This document shows, one piece after another, positions 10,342-21,495 of a DNA stretch of 64,000 nucleotides; position 1 is the stretch's first letter; every line of letters begins with the position of its first letter. Location: NCBI GenBank assembly GCA_963682175.1, contig CAVMKL010000046.1, forward strand, positions 1 through 64,000, in the 5' to 3' direction. Both the position numbers and the translations under genes were made by a program. This DNA comes from Triglochin maritima (taxonomy: Eukaryota; Streptophyta; Magnoliopsida; Alismatales; Juncaginaceae). The notes beneath the pieces were generated by a model. It was given only the letters and a program-made list of their open reading frames with translations. It ran no database searches and was not told the origin of the DNA.

Positions 10342-13300
10342 ATGAATCTCTTAGTGTGGAATGTGCGCGGTGCAAATGGACCCGGCCGTGCACTCATGAT
10401 TAGGGGTCGAATAAAGGAGCTTCAACCGGAGGTGATTTGCCTTCTTGAGCACAAAGTCAAATTGAAGAGGCTAGCAAAGTTCAAGCGTGCAATTTGGCCA
10501 CATGCATGGGTAGCAAATAGTGAAATTGAGGATTCCGGCCGAATTTTGGTACTTTGGAACGAAAATCTTGTTGATCTTAAAGTCACTTTCGAAACTACAC
10601 AAGTACTTCACTTCCAAGGGAGAATGAAAAAGGAAGGAGTTGAATTTGAGTTCTCGGCAATTTATGGTGCAAACGCACACATGGATAGGAGGGCGTTGTG
10701 GAAGGACCTTGCCTCCATTGCTCCAAGTGACACTAAGCCGTGGATTGTGGGGGGGGACTTTAATTGCATCCGGAGGGCGAGTGAAAAATGTGGGGGGGGC
10801 GAAATAAACGAGATTGCAACAAGGGAATTCAATGAGTGCGTTGATACACTCCAACTACTAGAGACACCCTCGGTGGGAGGTGAATTTACGTGGTCAAACT
10901 CATCCGAAGGAAGTGCACGCATCGAAACCAAGATCGACCGCATTTTGATGACAAATGCATGGCTTGAAGCCTTCCCGGAGACGTTCTACATTGTGGGGGA
11001 GAAGGACTTAAGTGATCACACTATGCTCACAATGAAAACGGAGGGGCAAGGTTCTCGAAAGAAGAAGAATTTCAGGTTTGAGAATCATTGGGGGGAACAC
11101 GAGGAGTTTTGCGAGGTGGTTAAAGGGGCGTGGGCAACACTAGTAAATGGTACACCAATGTTTAGAGTTGTTGCAAAGCTGAAAGAGGTGAAAGAAGCAC
11201 TCAAAAGTTGGAGTGGCGTGAAGTTTGGAAACGTCGCCAACATGGTGGGCACGGCCACTAGTACCCTTGCGGAGGTGCGGAGGCTTAGGCTGGCCTCTCC
11301 ACGGGATATATCTCTTGCACAAGCTGAGGTGAAGGCAAAGGAGGAGTTAAATAGAGTTCTTGAGCGAGAGGAATCTATCATTCGGCAAAAATCGCGAGTC
11401 AAGTGGTTAAAGGAGGGTGACCGGAATACTAGGTTCTTTCATGCACACCTAAGAGTGAGGAGAGCCACTAATAAAGTGAGGAGATTGTGTGAGGGAGAGC
11501 TTATTCTTGAGAAGGAATGTGACATCCGGGAGGCCTTCCGGCGGTTTTTTGCTAATTTGTTTGCTAATGGTTTTCAGGTACAACCACTTATGACATCAAT
11601 TATCTTGCCCCAACTCGACCCAAGGGAGGGAGAGAGCTTAGTTCGGAAATTGGACATGAAGGAGTTGGAGGATGTGGTATTGAATGCAAATGTGGATAAG
11701 GCACCGGGTCCGGATGGGTTTAATGCCAAATTCTTCAAGGCAGCTTGGGGGATAATTAAGAAGGATGTGTTCAAAGCCGTGGACTCATGTATGAGTAATG
11801 GAAAGATCTTGGCACAAATGAACTATACGTCCATCACCATAATTCCAAAGAAGACGACACCCATGAAGGTAGAAGACTTTCGACCTATTGCTTTGTGCAA
11901 CATGATGTATAGGTATATTGCAAAGGTGCTCGCCAACCGGTTGAAAAGCTTGTTACCAAAACTTGTTGGGGAAACCCAAAGCGCATTTGTTCAAGGAAGA
12001 AGAATCAGCGATAACATCCTCCTTGCGCACGAGCTTTGCCACAACCTTCACCTTGCTAGAGGGAGGGGACGTATGTGCATCAAATTGGACATTCGGAAAG
12101 CTTATGATTCCATCTCGTGGGAGTTCTTAGATCAAGTGATGCTGAGATTTCGGTTCCCGGATAAGTGGAGAAAGATTATAATGGCATGTGTGGAAGCCTC
12201 CTTTGTTGTTACGGTGAATGGAGCAAATTCGAAACCCTTTCGTGCGGGCAATGGCTTGAGGCAAGGCGATCCCTTAGCACCATACTTGTTTGTCTTGTGC
12301 ATGGAGGTCTTGAGTGAGATGGTGAAGTTAGCGGTGGTGGAAGGAAGAATCGAGCCCCTTGTTTGTGGGGACATTAGTGTATCTCATTTGTTGTTTGCCG
12401 ATGATGTACTATTATTTGCGAGGGCAACGAAGGAGAATGCAAAAGGCATCAAGAAGGTCCTCGATGACTTCACGGCGTGCTCGGGGCTGAGTTTTAGTGC
12501 TTCCAAAAGTCAAATCTTCATGGGTGGGGAAGTGACATATGGAGAGTGGATTGTTGAGCACCTTGAAATGGAACGCAAGGAATTCCCGGTTGTCTACCTT
12601 GGACTCCCTCTATTTTCTGGTCGGATGGGGAGAAGTCATTGTGGAGTGCTTATTAATAAAGTGAAGGCCCGGTTGAGCACATGGCAACAAAACTTCCTCT
12701 CCATAGCCGGGCGAGTAGAGCTTGTGAGGAGTGTGCTTGTCTCACTTAGCATATATTGGACTTCAGCATTCATGGTCCCCCGGAAGGTACTCCACGAGTT
12801 GGACGGTCTCATGAGCCACTTTATTTGGGGAGGGCCGAAGAAATGGGTGGCGGTAGCTTGGAAGGATGTTTGCACCCCCAAAAGTGAAGGCGGGCTTGGC
12901 CTTAAGAAGCTCACGGAATGGAATGATGTAGGACTCCTTCGACTTTTTTGGCTTGTGGTGGAAGGTGGAAACTCGCTATGGGTGAAATGCATGCGGCACA
13001 AATACTTAAAGAACCGGTCCATTTGGCAAGCAAGACCACCGGCTTCCTCCTCATGGGCTTGGCGTGGGATTCTCCGAGTCCGAGAGGTGGCAAGAAGGAA
13101 CATTCATTACAAGGTGGGAAATGGGGAGGACATCCGCTTCTTTCAATATCCGTGGTGCGGGGACCCATTCCAAGTTGAACCTTGGGGAGAGCGGCTACAC
13201 TACGAGTTAGGAGTGCCATGGGACACCAAGGTTTCGTTCTTCATTGAGGAGGGAGAGTGGCGACTTCCATATCCTCGTTCTAGCACCATGGAGACACTAT

Positions 13301-13932
13301 GGGTAAAGATTAGAAACATTCCTATTCGAGGAGGGGTGGACAAACCGGCAAGATTGAATGGCAAGGATGGTACACTCGACATGAAGGAGGTTTGGACATG
13401 GGTAAAGCCGCCGGGAATCAAGATAAGTTGGGGGGATATGGTGTGGCACAAGCATGGGATTCCTAAACACGCCCTCACGACTTGGAGAGCATTGAGGGGT
13501 CGACTCCTCACTAAGAAACTCATGAACCAAAGGGGAGCTAAGCATGACCCGGTTTGCGCCCTCTGTGCCACCATGGAGGAGGATGTGGAACACTTGTTTT
13601 GGGTTTGCTCCTTCACTAGAGAGGTTTGGGAGGGCCTCCTCACATGCCTACACGTCAGCCCCGCCATTGCTAGCACGCTTGTGGGAGAAGCAAATCGCAT
13701 CATTCATGCACGAGGAGGGTGCATCGAGAGACTAGAGAGGAAATGGGCTTTCAACGCCATGGTGCATGAATGTTGGCAAGAACGAAATCGTAGAATCTTT
13801 GAAGGGGAAGCAAAGAAACCGGCGGATATATGTGAAATCATCAAGGACACTATCCGGTGTATGGGAGATAAAGTGAAGGACATCGCCAAGAATGAGGAGG
13901 ATCACACGAGATTTGTAGTAACATGGAGCTAG
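10342..13932 (+). CDS. LINE ORF2 protein: endonuclease, reverse transcriptase, zf-RVT
   Basis: 1196 aa from the ATG at 10342 (MNLLVWNVRG). An in-frame ATG at 10306 overlaps ORF1 and is less likely because the endonuclease fold normally starts at this Asn-containing strand. The endonuclease spans about residues 1-230, with N7, E36, GGDFN (D139, N141) and S224-D225-H226. The reverse transcriptase lies in the middle, with DIRKAYDS (D583) and FADD (D687, D688), both catalytic aspartates present. A C-terminal zf-RVT region holds VCALC (C1072, C1075) followed by VEHLFWVC. The length is within the usual range for plant L1 ORF2 and there is no stop or frameshift, so it may encode an active protein. 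It would nick target DNA and copy its own RNA at the nick. Whether it is expressed is unknown. Confidence 0.93.
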   Translation: MNLLVWNVRGANGPGRALMIRGRIKELQPEVICLLEHKVKLKRLAKFKRAIWPHAWVANSEIEDSGRILVLWNENLVDLKVTFETTQVLHFQGRMKKEGVEFEFSAIYGANAHMDRRALWKDLASIAPSDTKPWIVGGDFNCIRRASEKCGGGEINEIATREFNECVDTLQLLETPSVGGEFTWSNSSEGSARIETKIDRILMTNAWLEAFPETFYIVGEKDLSDHTMLTMKTEGQGSRKKKNFRFENHWGEHEEFCEVVKGAWATLVNGTPMFRVVAKLKEVKEALKSWSGVKFGNVANMVGTATSTLAEVRRLRLASPRDISLAQAEVKAKEELNRVLEREESIIRQKSRVKWLKEGDRNTRFFHAHLRVRRATNKVRRLCEGELILEKECDIREAFRRFFANLFANGFQVQPLMTSIILPQLDPREGESLVRKLDMKELEDVVLNANVDKAPGPDGFNAKFFKAAWGIIKKDVFKAVDSCMSNGKILAQMNYTSITIIPKKTTPMKVEDFRPIALCNMMYRYIAKVLANRLKSLLPKLVGETQSAFVQGRRISDNILLAHELCHNLHLARGRGRMCIKLDIRKAYDSISWEFLDQVMLRFRFPDKWRKIIMACVEASFVVTVNGANSKPFRAGNGLRQGDPLAPYLFVLCMEVLSEMVKLAVVEGRIEPLVCGDISVSHLLFADDVLLFARATKENAKGIKKVLDDFTACSGLSFSASKSQIFMGGEVTYGEWIVEHLEMERKEFPVVYLGLPLFSGRMGRSHCGVLINKVKARLSTWQQNFLSIAGRVELVRSVLVSLSIYWTSAFMVPRKVLHELDGLMSHFIWGGPKKWVAVAWKDVCTPKSEGGLGLKKLTEWNDVGLLRLFWLVVEGGNSLWVKCMRHKYLKNRSIWQARPPASSSWAWRGILRVREVARRNIHYKVGNGEDIRFFQYPWCGDPFQVEPWGERLHYELGVPWDTKVSFFIEEGEWRLPYPRSSTMETLWVKIRNIPIRGGVDKPARLNGKDGTLDMKEVWTWVKPPGIKISWGDMVWHKHGIPKHALTTWRALRGRLLTKKLMNQRGAKHDPVCALCATMEEDVEHLFWVCSFTREVWEGLLTCLHVSPAIASTLVGEANRIIHARGGCIERLERKWAFNAMVHECWQERNRRIFEGEAKKPADICEIIKDTIRCMGDKVKDIAKNEEDHTRFVVTWS

Positions 13933-14071
13933 GTCTGAAATTTCTTATCATATGATGTAATCCATGTATGTAATACGTAGTAGTAGTGGCTGGTTTTTGC
14001 ACATGGCATAAACCCGCGAACAAATTTCTCAAGTTTTGTAGGTTGTAAACACCATTTCATTTATAAAATTA

Positions 14072-14106
14072 GAGGCTAAGCCTCCCTTTTGCTTTGCAAA
14101 AAAAAA
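14072..14106 (+). other. LINE 3' hairpin and poly(A) tail
   Basis: gaggc-taa-gcctc (14072-14084) is a 5-bp stem with a 3-nt loop. It is followed by 'cctttt gctttgc' and the A run. The equivalent layout occurs at the end of the second LINE (23865-23904), which suggests a 3' recognition structure for reverse transcriptase. An ATAAAA near 14063 could serve as a weak polyadenylation signal. Confidence 0.65.
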
Positions 14107-14120
14107 GAAGGGAAAGAGGA
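14105..14120. repeat. Right target-site duplication of the LINE at 10020
   Basis: Exact copy of 10004-10019, directly after the A tail. The satellite continues in phase with 'gaagaagtcccc' at 14121. Confidence 0.93.
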
Positions 14121-14126
14121 GAAGAA

Positions 14127-16570
14127 GTCCCCCCTCCTTCTCATCTTCCCTCTCCTCCCATCCTTCCCTTCTTTTTATCCTCTCTCTTCTTCTCCTTCTC
14201 TCCCTCTCGCTCCTCCCTTCCTTCTCTCCTTACCTTATAAGGAGAGAAGGAGAGGGTAAGAGGGAGATAGAGAACGAGAAGAGGGAAGAAGAGAGAGGGG
14301 AAAAGGGGGGAGAGAGAGAAGAAGAGATAAGGAAGGAGAGAGGAGATAGAGAAGGCAGAGTAGAGAGAGAAGGGAGAGTGGAGGAGAGGGAGAGAAAAGA
14401 GGAGAGAGGGAGAGAGACAAGGAGAAAGGATACGGAGAGAGGGAACGATAGAGAAGGAGAAGAGAAACAGGATAAGAGGGAGAATGAGAAAAGGAGAAGC
14501 GAGAGAATGTGAGAAGAGGAGAGTGAGGGATAAGAGGGTGAGGACAGAACGAAGGTGAGGGGGAGAACAAGGATAGGAAGAGAAGGAGAAGAGGGAGGAG
14601 GAGGAGGAGAGTGGTAGAGAAGAGGAGAAGTGGGAAGAGAGAGAAGAAAAGAGAGAGGGAAAGGGAGAGAGAAGAGAGATGGAGAACGAGAGATAGAGAA
14701 GGGAGAGAGAAGGAGGGTGGAGAAAAGAGGATAAGAAGAGCAGAGAGAGGGGAAGCAAGAGGGAGAGTGAACGGGAGTAGAGAAGAGGAATGAGGGAGAG
14801 AGGATAGAGAAGGGAAAGAGAGAGAAAAGGAGAGGGAGGAGAGAGAAGAAGGGGGAGAGAGCGAGAGAAGGAGGAAGGAGTGGAGAAGAGGACAATAGGA
14901 AGATAGAAAATGAAGGAGAAGAGGGAAGAGGGGAGGGAGAGAAGAAGGGGGAGAGGGAACGAGAGAGGTAGTGAAGAAGGGGGAGAGGGAAGGAGAGAGG
15001 GAAGGAGGAGAGAAGAGGGAGAGAGGAGGACAGGGAAGTAGAGGGGAGAGGGAGAAGGGAGAAGAAGAGCGAGGGAGAAGAGAGGGGGTGAAGGAGTGGG
15101 GAGAAGGAGAGAGAGGGAGAGCGAGCGAGAGAAGGAGAAGGGAAAGAGGAGGATAGAGAAGGATAAAAGGGGGAGAGAAGAAGAAGAAGAAGAAGAAGAA
15201 GAAGAAGAGAGAAGGATAAGGAGAGAAGAAGGGGAGCGGGATAAGAGGGAGATAGAGATGAGGCAAGGGAGATGAGAGAAAGAGAAGAGGGAAGAGTGAG
15301 AGAGAAGGAGAGTGGTAGAGAAGGAGAGAAAAGAGAGGGGTAGAACGAGAGAGAGAAGGGAGAGAATGGGACGAGGAGAGAGAAGGAGTGGGAGAAAAGG
15401 AGAAACGAGAGAAGGGAGAGAAGAAGAGGGAGAAGGAGAGAGGAGAGAGAGATAAAGAGAGTGGGATAAGGAGAAGAGGGACAAGGAGAGAGGGAGAGAA
15501 GGAAGAGGGAGAAAGAGATAGAGTAGGTGGGAGAAATGAGAAGGGAGAGAGGAGGAGAAAGATGAGGAGAATGAGAGGGCAGAGAAGAGGGAAGATGGGA
15601 AGAGAGAGAAGAAGAAGAAGAGGGGGAGAGGTAGACAACATAGGAGAAGAGAGAAGGGAGCGAGAGAGAGAAGGATAAAGGCAGAGAAGAGAGAATATAA
15701 GGATAAGGATAACGAGAGAAGAGAGAAGGAGAATAGAAAAGAGGAGAGAGAGAGAAGGGAGAGAAGGAGGAGAAGGACAGAGTGGAGGAGAGGGATAAGA
15801 GGGAGAGAGAAAAGGAGAGGGATAAGAGGGAGATAGAGAAGGAGAAAGAGGAGAGGAAAGAGGAAAGGAGAGAGAAAGAGAGATAAGAAGAGGGAGAAGG
15901 AGAGAGAAGGAAATGGAGAAGAGGAGACGGAGAGGAGGAGATAGAGAAGGGAAGGTGAGAGAAAAAAGTAGAGGGAGAGAAGGAGAAGAGAGGGGGAACG
16001 AGAGGAGATGAAGGGATAAGAGGGGAGAGAGAATAGGAGGGAGAAGGAAAGGAGAGGAAGAGAGGGGAGGGGAGAGAGGAGAAGAGAGAGGGAACGAGAG
16101 GAGACGGAGGGATAAGAGGAGAGAGCGGAGAAGGAGGAGGAAGGAGAGAGAGAGCGGGAGGGAGGGAGAAGGAGAGGACGAGAGGAAAGGAGAGAGAGGG
16201 AGAAGAGGGGAGAGAGAGAAGAAGAAGGAGAGAGGGGGTACAAGAGAGGAGATGAGAGGGAACAAGAGAAAGAGAGGAGGATAGAGAAGGAAAGGAGGAG
16301 AAGAGGGAAGGGGAAGGGAACGAGATTGAGAAGGGAGAGTAGAGATAGTGGAGGAGAGAGGAAACAAGAGAGGAGAAGAGGGATAAATAGAAAGAGAAGG
16401 GGAGAGGAGGAGAGAAGGGAGAGAGAGAAAGGAGAGTAGAGGGAAGAGAAGAGGATAGGAGGGAGAAGGAGAGAGAGGATAAGGAGAGGGAAGAAGAGGG
16501 AGAGGAGAAGGGAGAGAGAGAGAGAGAGAGAGAACGAGAAGAGGAGCGAAGAAGGGAAAGAGGAGAAGAA
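14127..16570 (+). repeat. Satellite monomer 5
   Basis: 2444 bp. The GAA tract near 15178 has ten repeats. Private changes are 'gaatataagg' near 15691 in place of 'gaatagggataagg', 'ggataagaagagc' near 14729, and a lengthened (ga)n run near 16512. Confidence 0.92.
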
Positions 16571-19011
16571 GTCCCCCCTCCTTCTCATCTTCCCTCTCCT
16601 CCCATCCTTCCCTTCTTTTTATCCTCTCTCTTCTTCTCCTTCTCTCCCTCTTGCTCCTCCCTTCCTTCTCTCCTTACCTTATAAGGAGAGAAGGAGAGGG
16701 TAAGAGGGAGATAGAGAACGAGAAGAGGGAAGAAGAGAGAGGGGAAAAGGGGGGAGAGAGAGAAGAAGAGATAAGGAAGGAGAGAGGAGATAGAGAAGGC
16801 AGAGTAGAGAGAGAAGGGAGAGTGGAGGAGAGGGAGAGAAAAGAGGAGAGAGGGAGAGAGACAAGGAGAAAGGATACGGAGAGAGGGAACGATAGAGAAG
16901 GAGAAGAGAAACAAGATAAGTGGGAGAATGAGAAAAGGAGAAGCGAGAGAAGGTGAGAAGAGGAGAGTGAGGGATAAGAGGGTGAGGGCAGAACGAAGGT
17001 GAGGGGGAGAACAAGGATAGGAAGAGAAGGAGAAGAGGGAGGAGGAGGAGAGTGGTTGAGAAGAGGAGAAGTGGGAAGAGAGAGAAGAAAAGAGAGAGGG
17101 AAAGGGAGAGAGAAGAGAGATGGAGAACGAGAGATAGAGAAGGGAGAGAGAAGGAGGGTGGAGAAAAGAGGACAAGAAGAGCAGAGAGAGGGGAAGCAAG
17201 AGGGAGAGTGAGCGGGAGTAGAGAAGAGGAATGAGGGAGAGAGGATAGAGAAGGGAAAGAGAGAGAAAAGGAGAGGGAGGAGAGAGAAGAAGGGGGAGAG
17301 AGCGAGAGAAGGAGGAAGGAGTGGAGAAGAGGACAATAGGAAGATAGAAAATGAAGGAGAAGAGGGAAGAGGGGAGGGAGAGAAGAAGGGGGAGAGGGAA
17401 CGAGAGAGGTAGTGAAGAAGGGGGAGAGGGAACGAGAGAGGTAGTGAAGAAGGGGGAGAGGGAAGGAGAGAGGGAAGGAGGAGAGAAGAGGGAGAGAGGA
17501 GGACAGGGAAGTAGAGGGGAGAGGGAGAAGGGAGAAGAAGAGCGAGGGAGAAGAGAGGGGGTGAAGGAGTGGGGAGAAGGACAGAGAGGGAGAGCGAGCG
17601 AGAGAAGGAGAAGGGAAACAGGAGCATAGAGAATGATAAAAGGGGGAGAGAAGAAGAAGAAGGAGAGAGAAGGATAAGGAGAGAAGAAGGGGAGCGGGAT
17701 AAGAGGGAGATAGAGATGAGGCAAGGGAGATGAGAGAAAGAGAAGAGGGAAGAGTGAGAGAGAAGGAGAGTGGTAGAGAAGGAGAGAAAAGAGAGGGGTA
17801 GAACGAGAGAGAGAAGGGAGAGAATGGGACGAGGAGAGAGAAGGAGTGGGAGAAAAGGAGAAACGAGAGAAGGGAGAGAAGTAGAGGGAGAAGGAGAGAG
17901 GAGAGAGAGATAAAGAGAGTGGGATAAGGAGAAGAGGGACAAGGAGAGAGGGAGAGAAGGAAGAGGGAGAAAGAGATAGAGAAGGTGGGAGAAATGAGAA
18001 GGGAGAGAGGAGGAGAACGATGAGGAGAATGAGAGGGCAGAGAAGAGGGAAGATGGGAAGAGAGAGAAGAAGAAGAAGAAGAGGGGGAGAGTTAGACAAC
18101 ATAGGAGAAGAGGGAAGGGAGCGAGAGAGAGAAGGATAAAGGCAGAGAAGAGAGAATAAGGATAAGGATAACGAGAGAAGAGAGAAGGAGAATAGAAAAG
18201 AGGAGAGAGAGAGAAGGGAGAGAAGGAGGAGAAGGACAGAGTGGAGGAGAGGGATAAGAGGGAGAGAGAAAAGGAGAGGGATAAGAGGGAGATAGAGAAG
18301 GAGAAAGAGGAGAGGAAAGAGGAAAGGAGAGAGAAAGAGAGATAAGAAGAGGGAGAAGGAGAGAGAAGGAAATGGAGAAGAGGAGAGGGAGAGGAGGAGA
18401 AAGAGAAGGGAAGGTGAGAGAAAAAAGTAGAGGGAGAGAAGGAGAAGAGAGGGGGAACGAGAGGAGATGAAGGGATAAGAGGGGAGAGAGAATAGGAGGG
18501 AGAAGGAAAGGAGAGGAAGAGAGGGGAGGGGAGAGAGGAGAAGAGAGAGGGAACGAGAGGAGACGGAGGGATAAGAGGAGAGAGCGGAGAAGGAGGAGGA
18601 AAGAGAGAGAGAGCGGGAGGGAGGGAGAAGGAGAGGACGAGAGGAAAGGAGAGAGAGGGAGAAGAGGGGAGAGAGAAGAAGAAGGAGAGAGGGGGTACAA
18701 GAGAGGAGATGAGAGGGAACAAGAGAAAGAGAGGAGGATAGAGAAGGAAAGGAGGAGAAGAGGGAAGGGGAAGGGAACGAGATTGAGAAGGGAGAGTAGA
18801 GATAGTGGAGGAGAGAGGAAACAAGAGAGGAGAAGAGGGATAAATAGAAAGAGAAGGAGAGAGGAGGAGAGAAGGGAGAGAGAGAAAGGAGAGTAGAGGG
18901 AAGAGAAGAGGATAGGAGGGAGAAGGAGAGAGAGGATAAGGAGAGGGAAGAAGAGGGAGAGAGAGAGAGAGAGAACGAGAAGAGGAGCGAAGAAGGGAAA
19001 GAGGAGAAGAA
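16571..19011 (+). repeat. Satellite monomer 6, diverged, with 32-bp internal duplication
   Basis: 2441 bp. It has many private substitutions, including 'ctcttgctcc' near 16648, 'aaacaagataagtggg' near 16910, 'tggttgag' near 17053 and 'gagcatagagaatg' near 17622. The GAA tract near 17652 is short. A 32-bp module that other units carry once is present twice at about 17388-17451. Confidence 0.9.
17388..17456 (+). repeat. Tandem duplication of a 32-bp satellite module
   Basis: The 'ggggg' marks at 17388, 17420 and 17452 are exactly 32 bp apart and enclose two copies of the segment containing 'aacgagagaggtagtgaag'. Most monomers have one copy; monomer 11 has none near 31920. Confidence 0.9.
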
Positions 19012-21395
19012 GTCCCCCCTCCTTCTCATCTTCCCTCTCCTCCCATCCTTCCCTTCTTTTTATCCTCTCTCTCCTCCTTCTCTCCCTCTCGCTCCTCCCT
19101 TCCTTCTCTCCTTACCTTATAAGGAGAGAAGGAGAGGGTAAGAGGGAGATAGAGAACGAGAAGAGGGAAGAAGAGAGAGGGGAAAAGGGGGGAGAGAGAG
19201 AAGAAGAGATAAGGAAGGAGAGAGGAGATAGAGAAGGCAGAGTAGAGAGAGAAGGGAGAGTGGAGGAGAGGGAGAGAAAAGAGGAGAGAGGGAGAGAGAC
19301 AAGGAGAAAGGATACGGAGAGAGGGAACGATAGAGAAGGAGAAGAGAAACAGGATAAGAGGGAGAATCAGAAAAGGAGAAGCGAGAGAATGTGAGAAGAG
19401 GAGAGTGAGGGATAAGAGGGTGAGGACTGAACGAAGGTGAGGGGGAGAACAAGGATAGGAAGAGAAGGAGAAGAGGGAGGAGGAGGAGGAGAGTGGTAGA
19501 GAAGAGGAGAAGTGGGAAGAGAGAGAAAAAAAGAGAGAGGGAAAGGGAGAGAGAAGAGAGATGGAGAACGAGAGATAGAGAAGGGAGAGAGAAGGAGGGT
19601 GGAGAAAAGAGGACAAGAAGAGCAGAGAGAGGGGAAGCAAGAGGGAGAGTGAACGGGAGTAGAGAAGAGGAATGAGGGAGAGAGGATAGAGAAGGGAAAG
19701 AGAGAGAAAAGGAGAGGGAGGAGAGAGAAGAAGGGGGAGAGAGCGAGAGAAGGAGGAAGGAGTGGAGAAGAGGACAATAGGAAGATAGAAAATGAAGGAG
19801 AAGAGGGAAGAGGGGAGGGAGAGAAGAAGGGGGAGAGGGAACGAGAGAGGTAGTGAAGAAGGGGGAGAGGGAAGGAGAGAGGGAAGGAGGAGAAAAGAGG
19901 GAGAGAGGAGGACAGGGAAGTAGAGGGGAGAGGGAGAAGGGAGAAGAAGAGCGAGGGAGAAGAGAGGGGGTGAAGGAGTGGGGAGAAGGAGAGAGAGGGA
20001 GAGCGAGCGAGAGAAGGAGAAGGGAAAGAGGAGGGTAGAGAAGGATAAAAGGGGGAGGGAAGAAGAAGAAGAAGAAGAAGAGAGAAGGATAAGGAGAGAA
20101 GAAGGGGAGCGGGATAAGAGGGAGATAGAGATGAGGCAAGGGAGATGAGAGAAAGAGAAGAGGGAAGAGTGAGAGAGAAGGAGAGTGGTAGAGAAGGGGA
20201 GAAAAGAGAGGGGTAGAACGAGAGAGAGAAGGGAGAGAATGGGACGAGGAGAGAGAAGGAGTGGGAGAAAAGGAGAAACGAGAGAAGGGAGAGAAGAAGA
20301 GGGAGAAGGAGAGAGGAGAGAGAGATAAAGAGAGTGGGATAAGGAGAAGAGGGACAAGGAGAGAGGGAGAGAAGGAAGAGGGAGAAAGAGATAGAGTAGG
20401 TGGGAGAAATGAGAAGGGAGAGAGGAGGAGAAAGATGAGGAGAATGAGAGGGCAGAGAAGAGGGAAGATGGGAAGAGAGAGAAGAAGAAGAAGAGGGGGA
20501 GAGGTAGACAACATAGGAGAAGAGAGAAGGGAGCGAGAGAGAGAAGGATAAAGGCAGAGAAGAGAGAATAGGGATAAGGATAACGAGAGAAGAGAGAAGG
20601 AGAATAGAAAAGAGGACAGAGAGAGAAGGGAGAGAAGGAGGAGAAGGACAGAGTGGAGGAGAGGGATAAGAGGGAGAGAGAAAAGGAGAGGGATAAGAGG
20701 GAGACAGAGAAGGAGAAAGAGGAGAGGAAAGGAGAGAGAAAGAGAGATAAGAAGAGGGAGAAGGAGAGAGAAGGAAATGGAGAAGAGGAGAGGGAGAGGA
20801 GGAGATAGAGAAGGGAATGTGAGAGAAAAAAGTAGAGGGAGAGAAGGAGAAGAGAGGGGGAACGAGAGGAGATGAAGGGATAAGAGGGGAGAGAGAATAG
20901 GAGGGAGAAGGAAAGGAGAGGAAGAGAGGGGAGGGGAGAGAGGAGAAGAGAGAGGAAACGAGAGGAGACGGAGGGATAAGAGGAGAGAGCGGAGAAGGAG
21001 GAGGAAGGAGAGAGAGAGCGGGAGGGAGGGAGAAGGAGAGGACGAGAGGAAAGGAGAGAGAGGGAGAAGAGGGGAGAGAGAGAAGAAGAAGGAGAGAGGG
21101 GTACAAGAGAGGAGATGAGAGGGAACAAGAGAAAGAGAGGAGGATAGAGAAGGAAAGGAGGAGAAGAGGGAAGGGGAAGGGAACGAGATTGAGAAGGGAG
21201 AGTAGAGATAGTGGAGGAGAAAGGAAACAAGAGAGGAGAAGAGGGATAAATAGAAAGAGAAGGGGAGAGGAGGAGAGAAGGGAGAGAGAGAAAGGAGAGT
21301 AGAGGGAAGAGAAGAGGATAGGAGGGAGAAGGAGAGAGAGGATAAGGAGAGGGAAGAAGAGGGAGAGGAGAAGCGAGAGAGAGAGAGAGAACGAG
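19012..21395 (+). repeat. Satellite monomer 7, main part, cut by a LINE
   Basis: With the remaining 32 bp at 23920-23951 it totals 2416 bp after removing the insertion and one duplication copy. The pyrimidine block is shortened near 19066-19074 (a 'cttctt' is missing). The GAA tract near 20061 has seven repeats. The insertion lies 47 bp before the next strand switch. Confidence 0.9.
21381..21395. repeat. Left target-site duplication of the LINE at 21396
   Basis: gagagagagaacgag is repeated exactly at 23905-23919 after the poly(A) tail. A satellite (ga)n run lies here, but the non-repetitive 'aacgag' end anchors the match. Confidence 0.88.
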
Positions 21396-21429
21396 GGAGA
21401 AGAGAGGGGGAACGAGAGGAGACGAAGGG
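21396..21429 (+). other. Satellite-like sequence at the 5' end of the ORF1-only element
   Basis: About 33 of 34 bases match satellite unit position about 1857 (for example 6996-7029, and 20846-20879 in the same monomer), with a single t/c difference near the end. At the insertion site the satellite should be at unit position about 2370, so this piece is out of phase. After it come element-specific bases starting near 'aagctctgg' (21440). It is either a captured satellite piece or a GA-rich element leader that resembles the satellite. Confidence 0.7.
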
Positions 21430-21495
21430 GAGAGAGAGAAGCTCTGGAGAAAAAGGAATCCTAGAGAGAGAAAGTAGAGAGGAGTGAGGGTGTGC

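Larger units (their letters stand above)
10020..14104 (+). mobile_element. 5'-truncated plant L1-type LINE with intact ORF2
   Basis: The element is about 4.1 kb and starts inside ORF1, which indicates 5' truncation. It contains the last 105 codons of ORF1, a complete ORF2, a 3' UTR of about 165 bp (13933-14097) and a tail of nine A's (14098-14106). The exact target-site duplication and undamaged ORF2 point to a fairly recent insertion. It is oriented so that the poly(A) tail joins the purine strand of the satellite. It is in the plant L1 class by domain content: apurinic-type endonuclease, reverse transcriptase, zf-RVT, and no RNase H. Confidence 0.95.
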
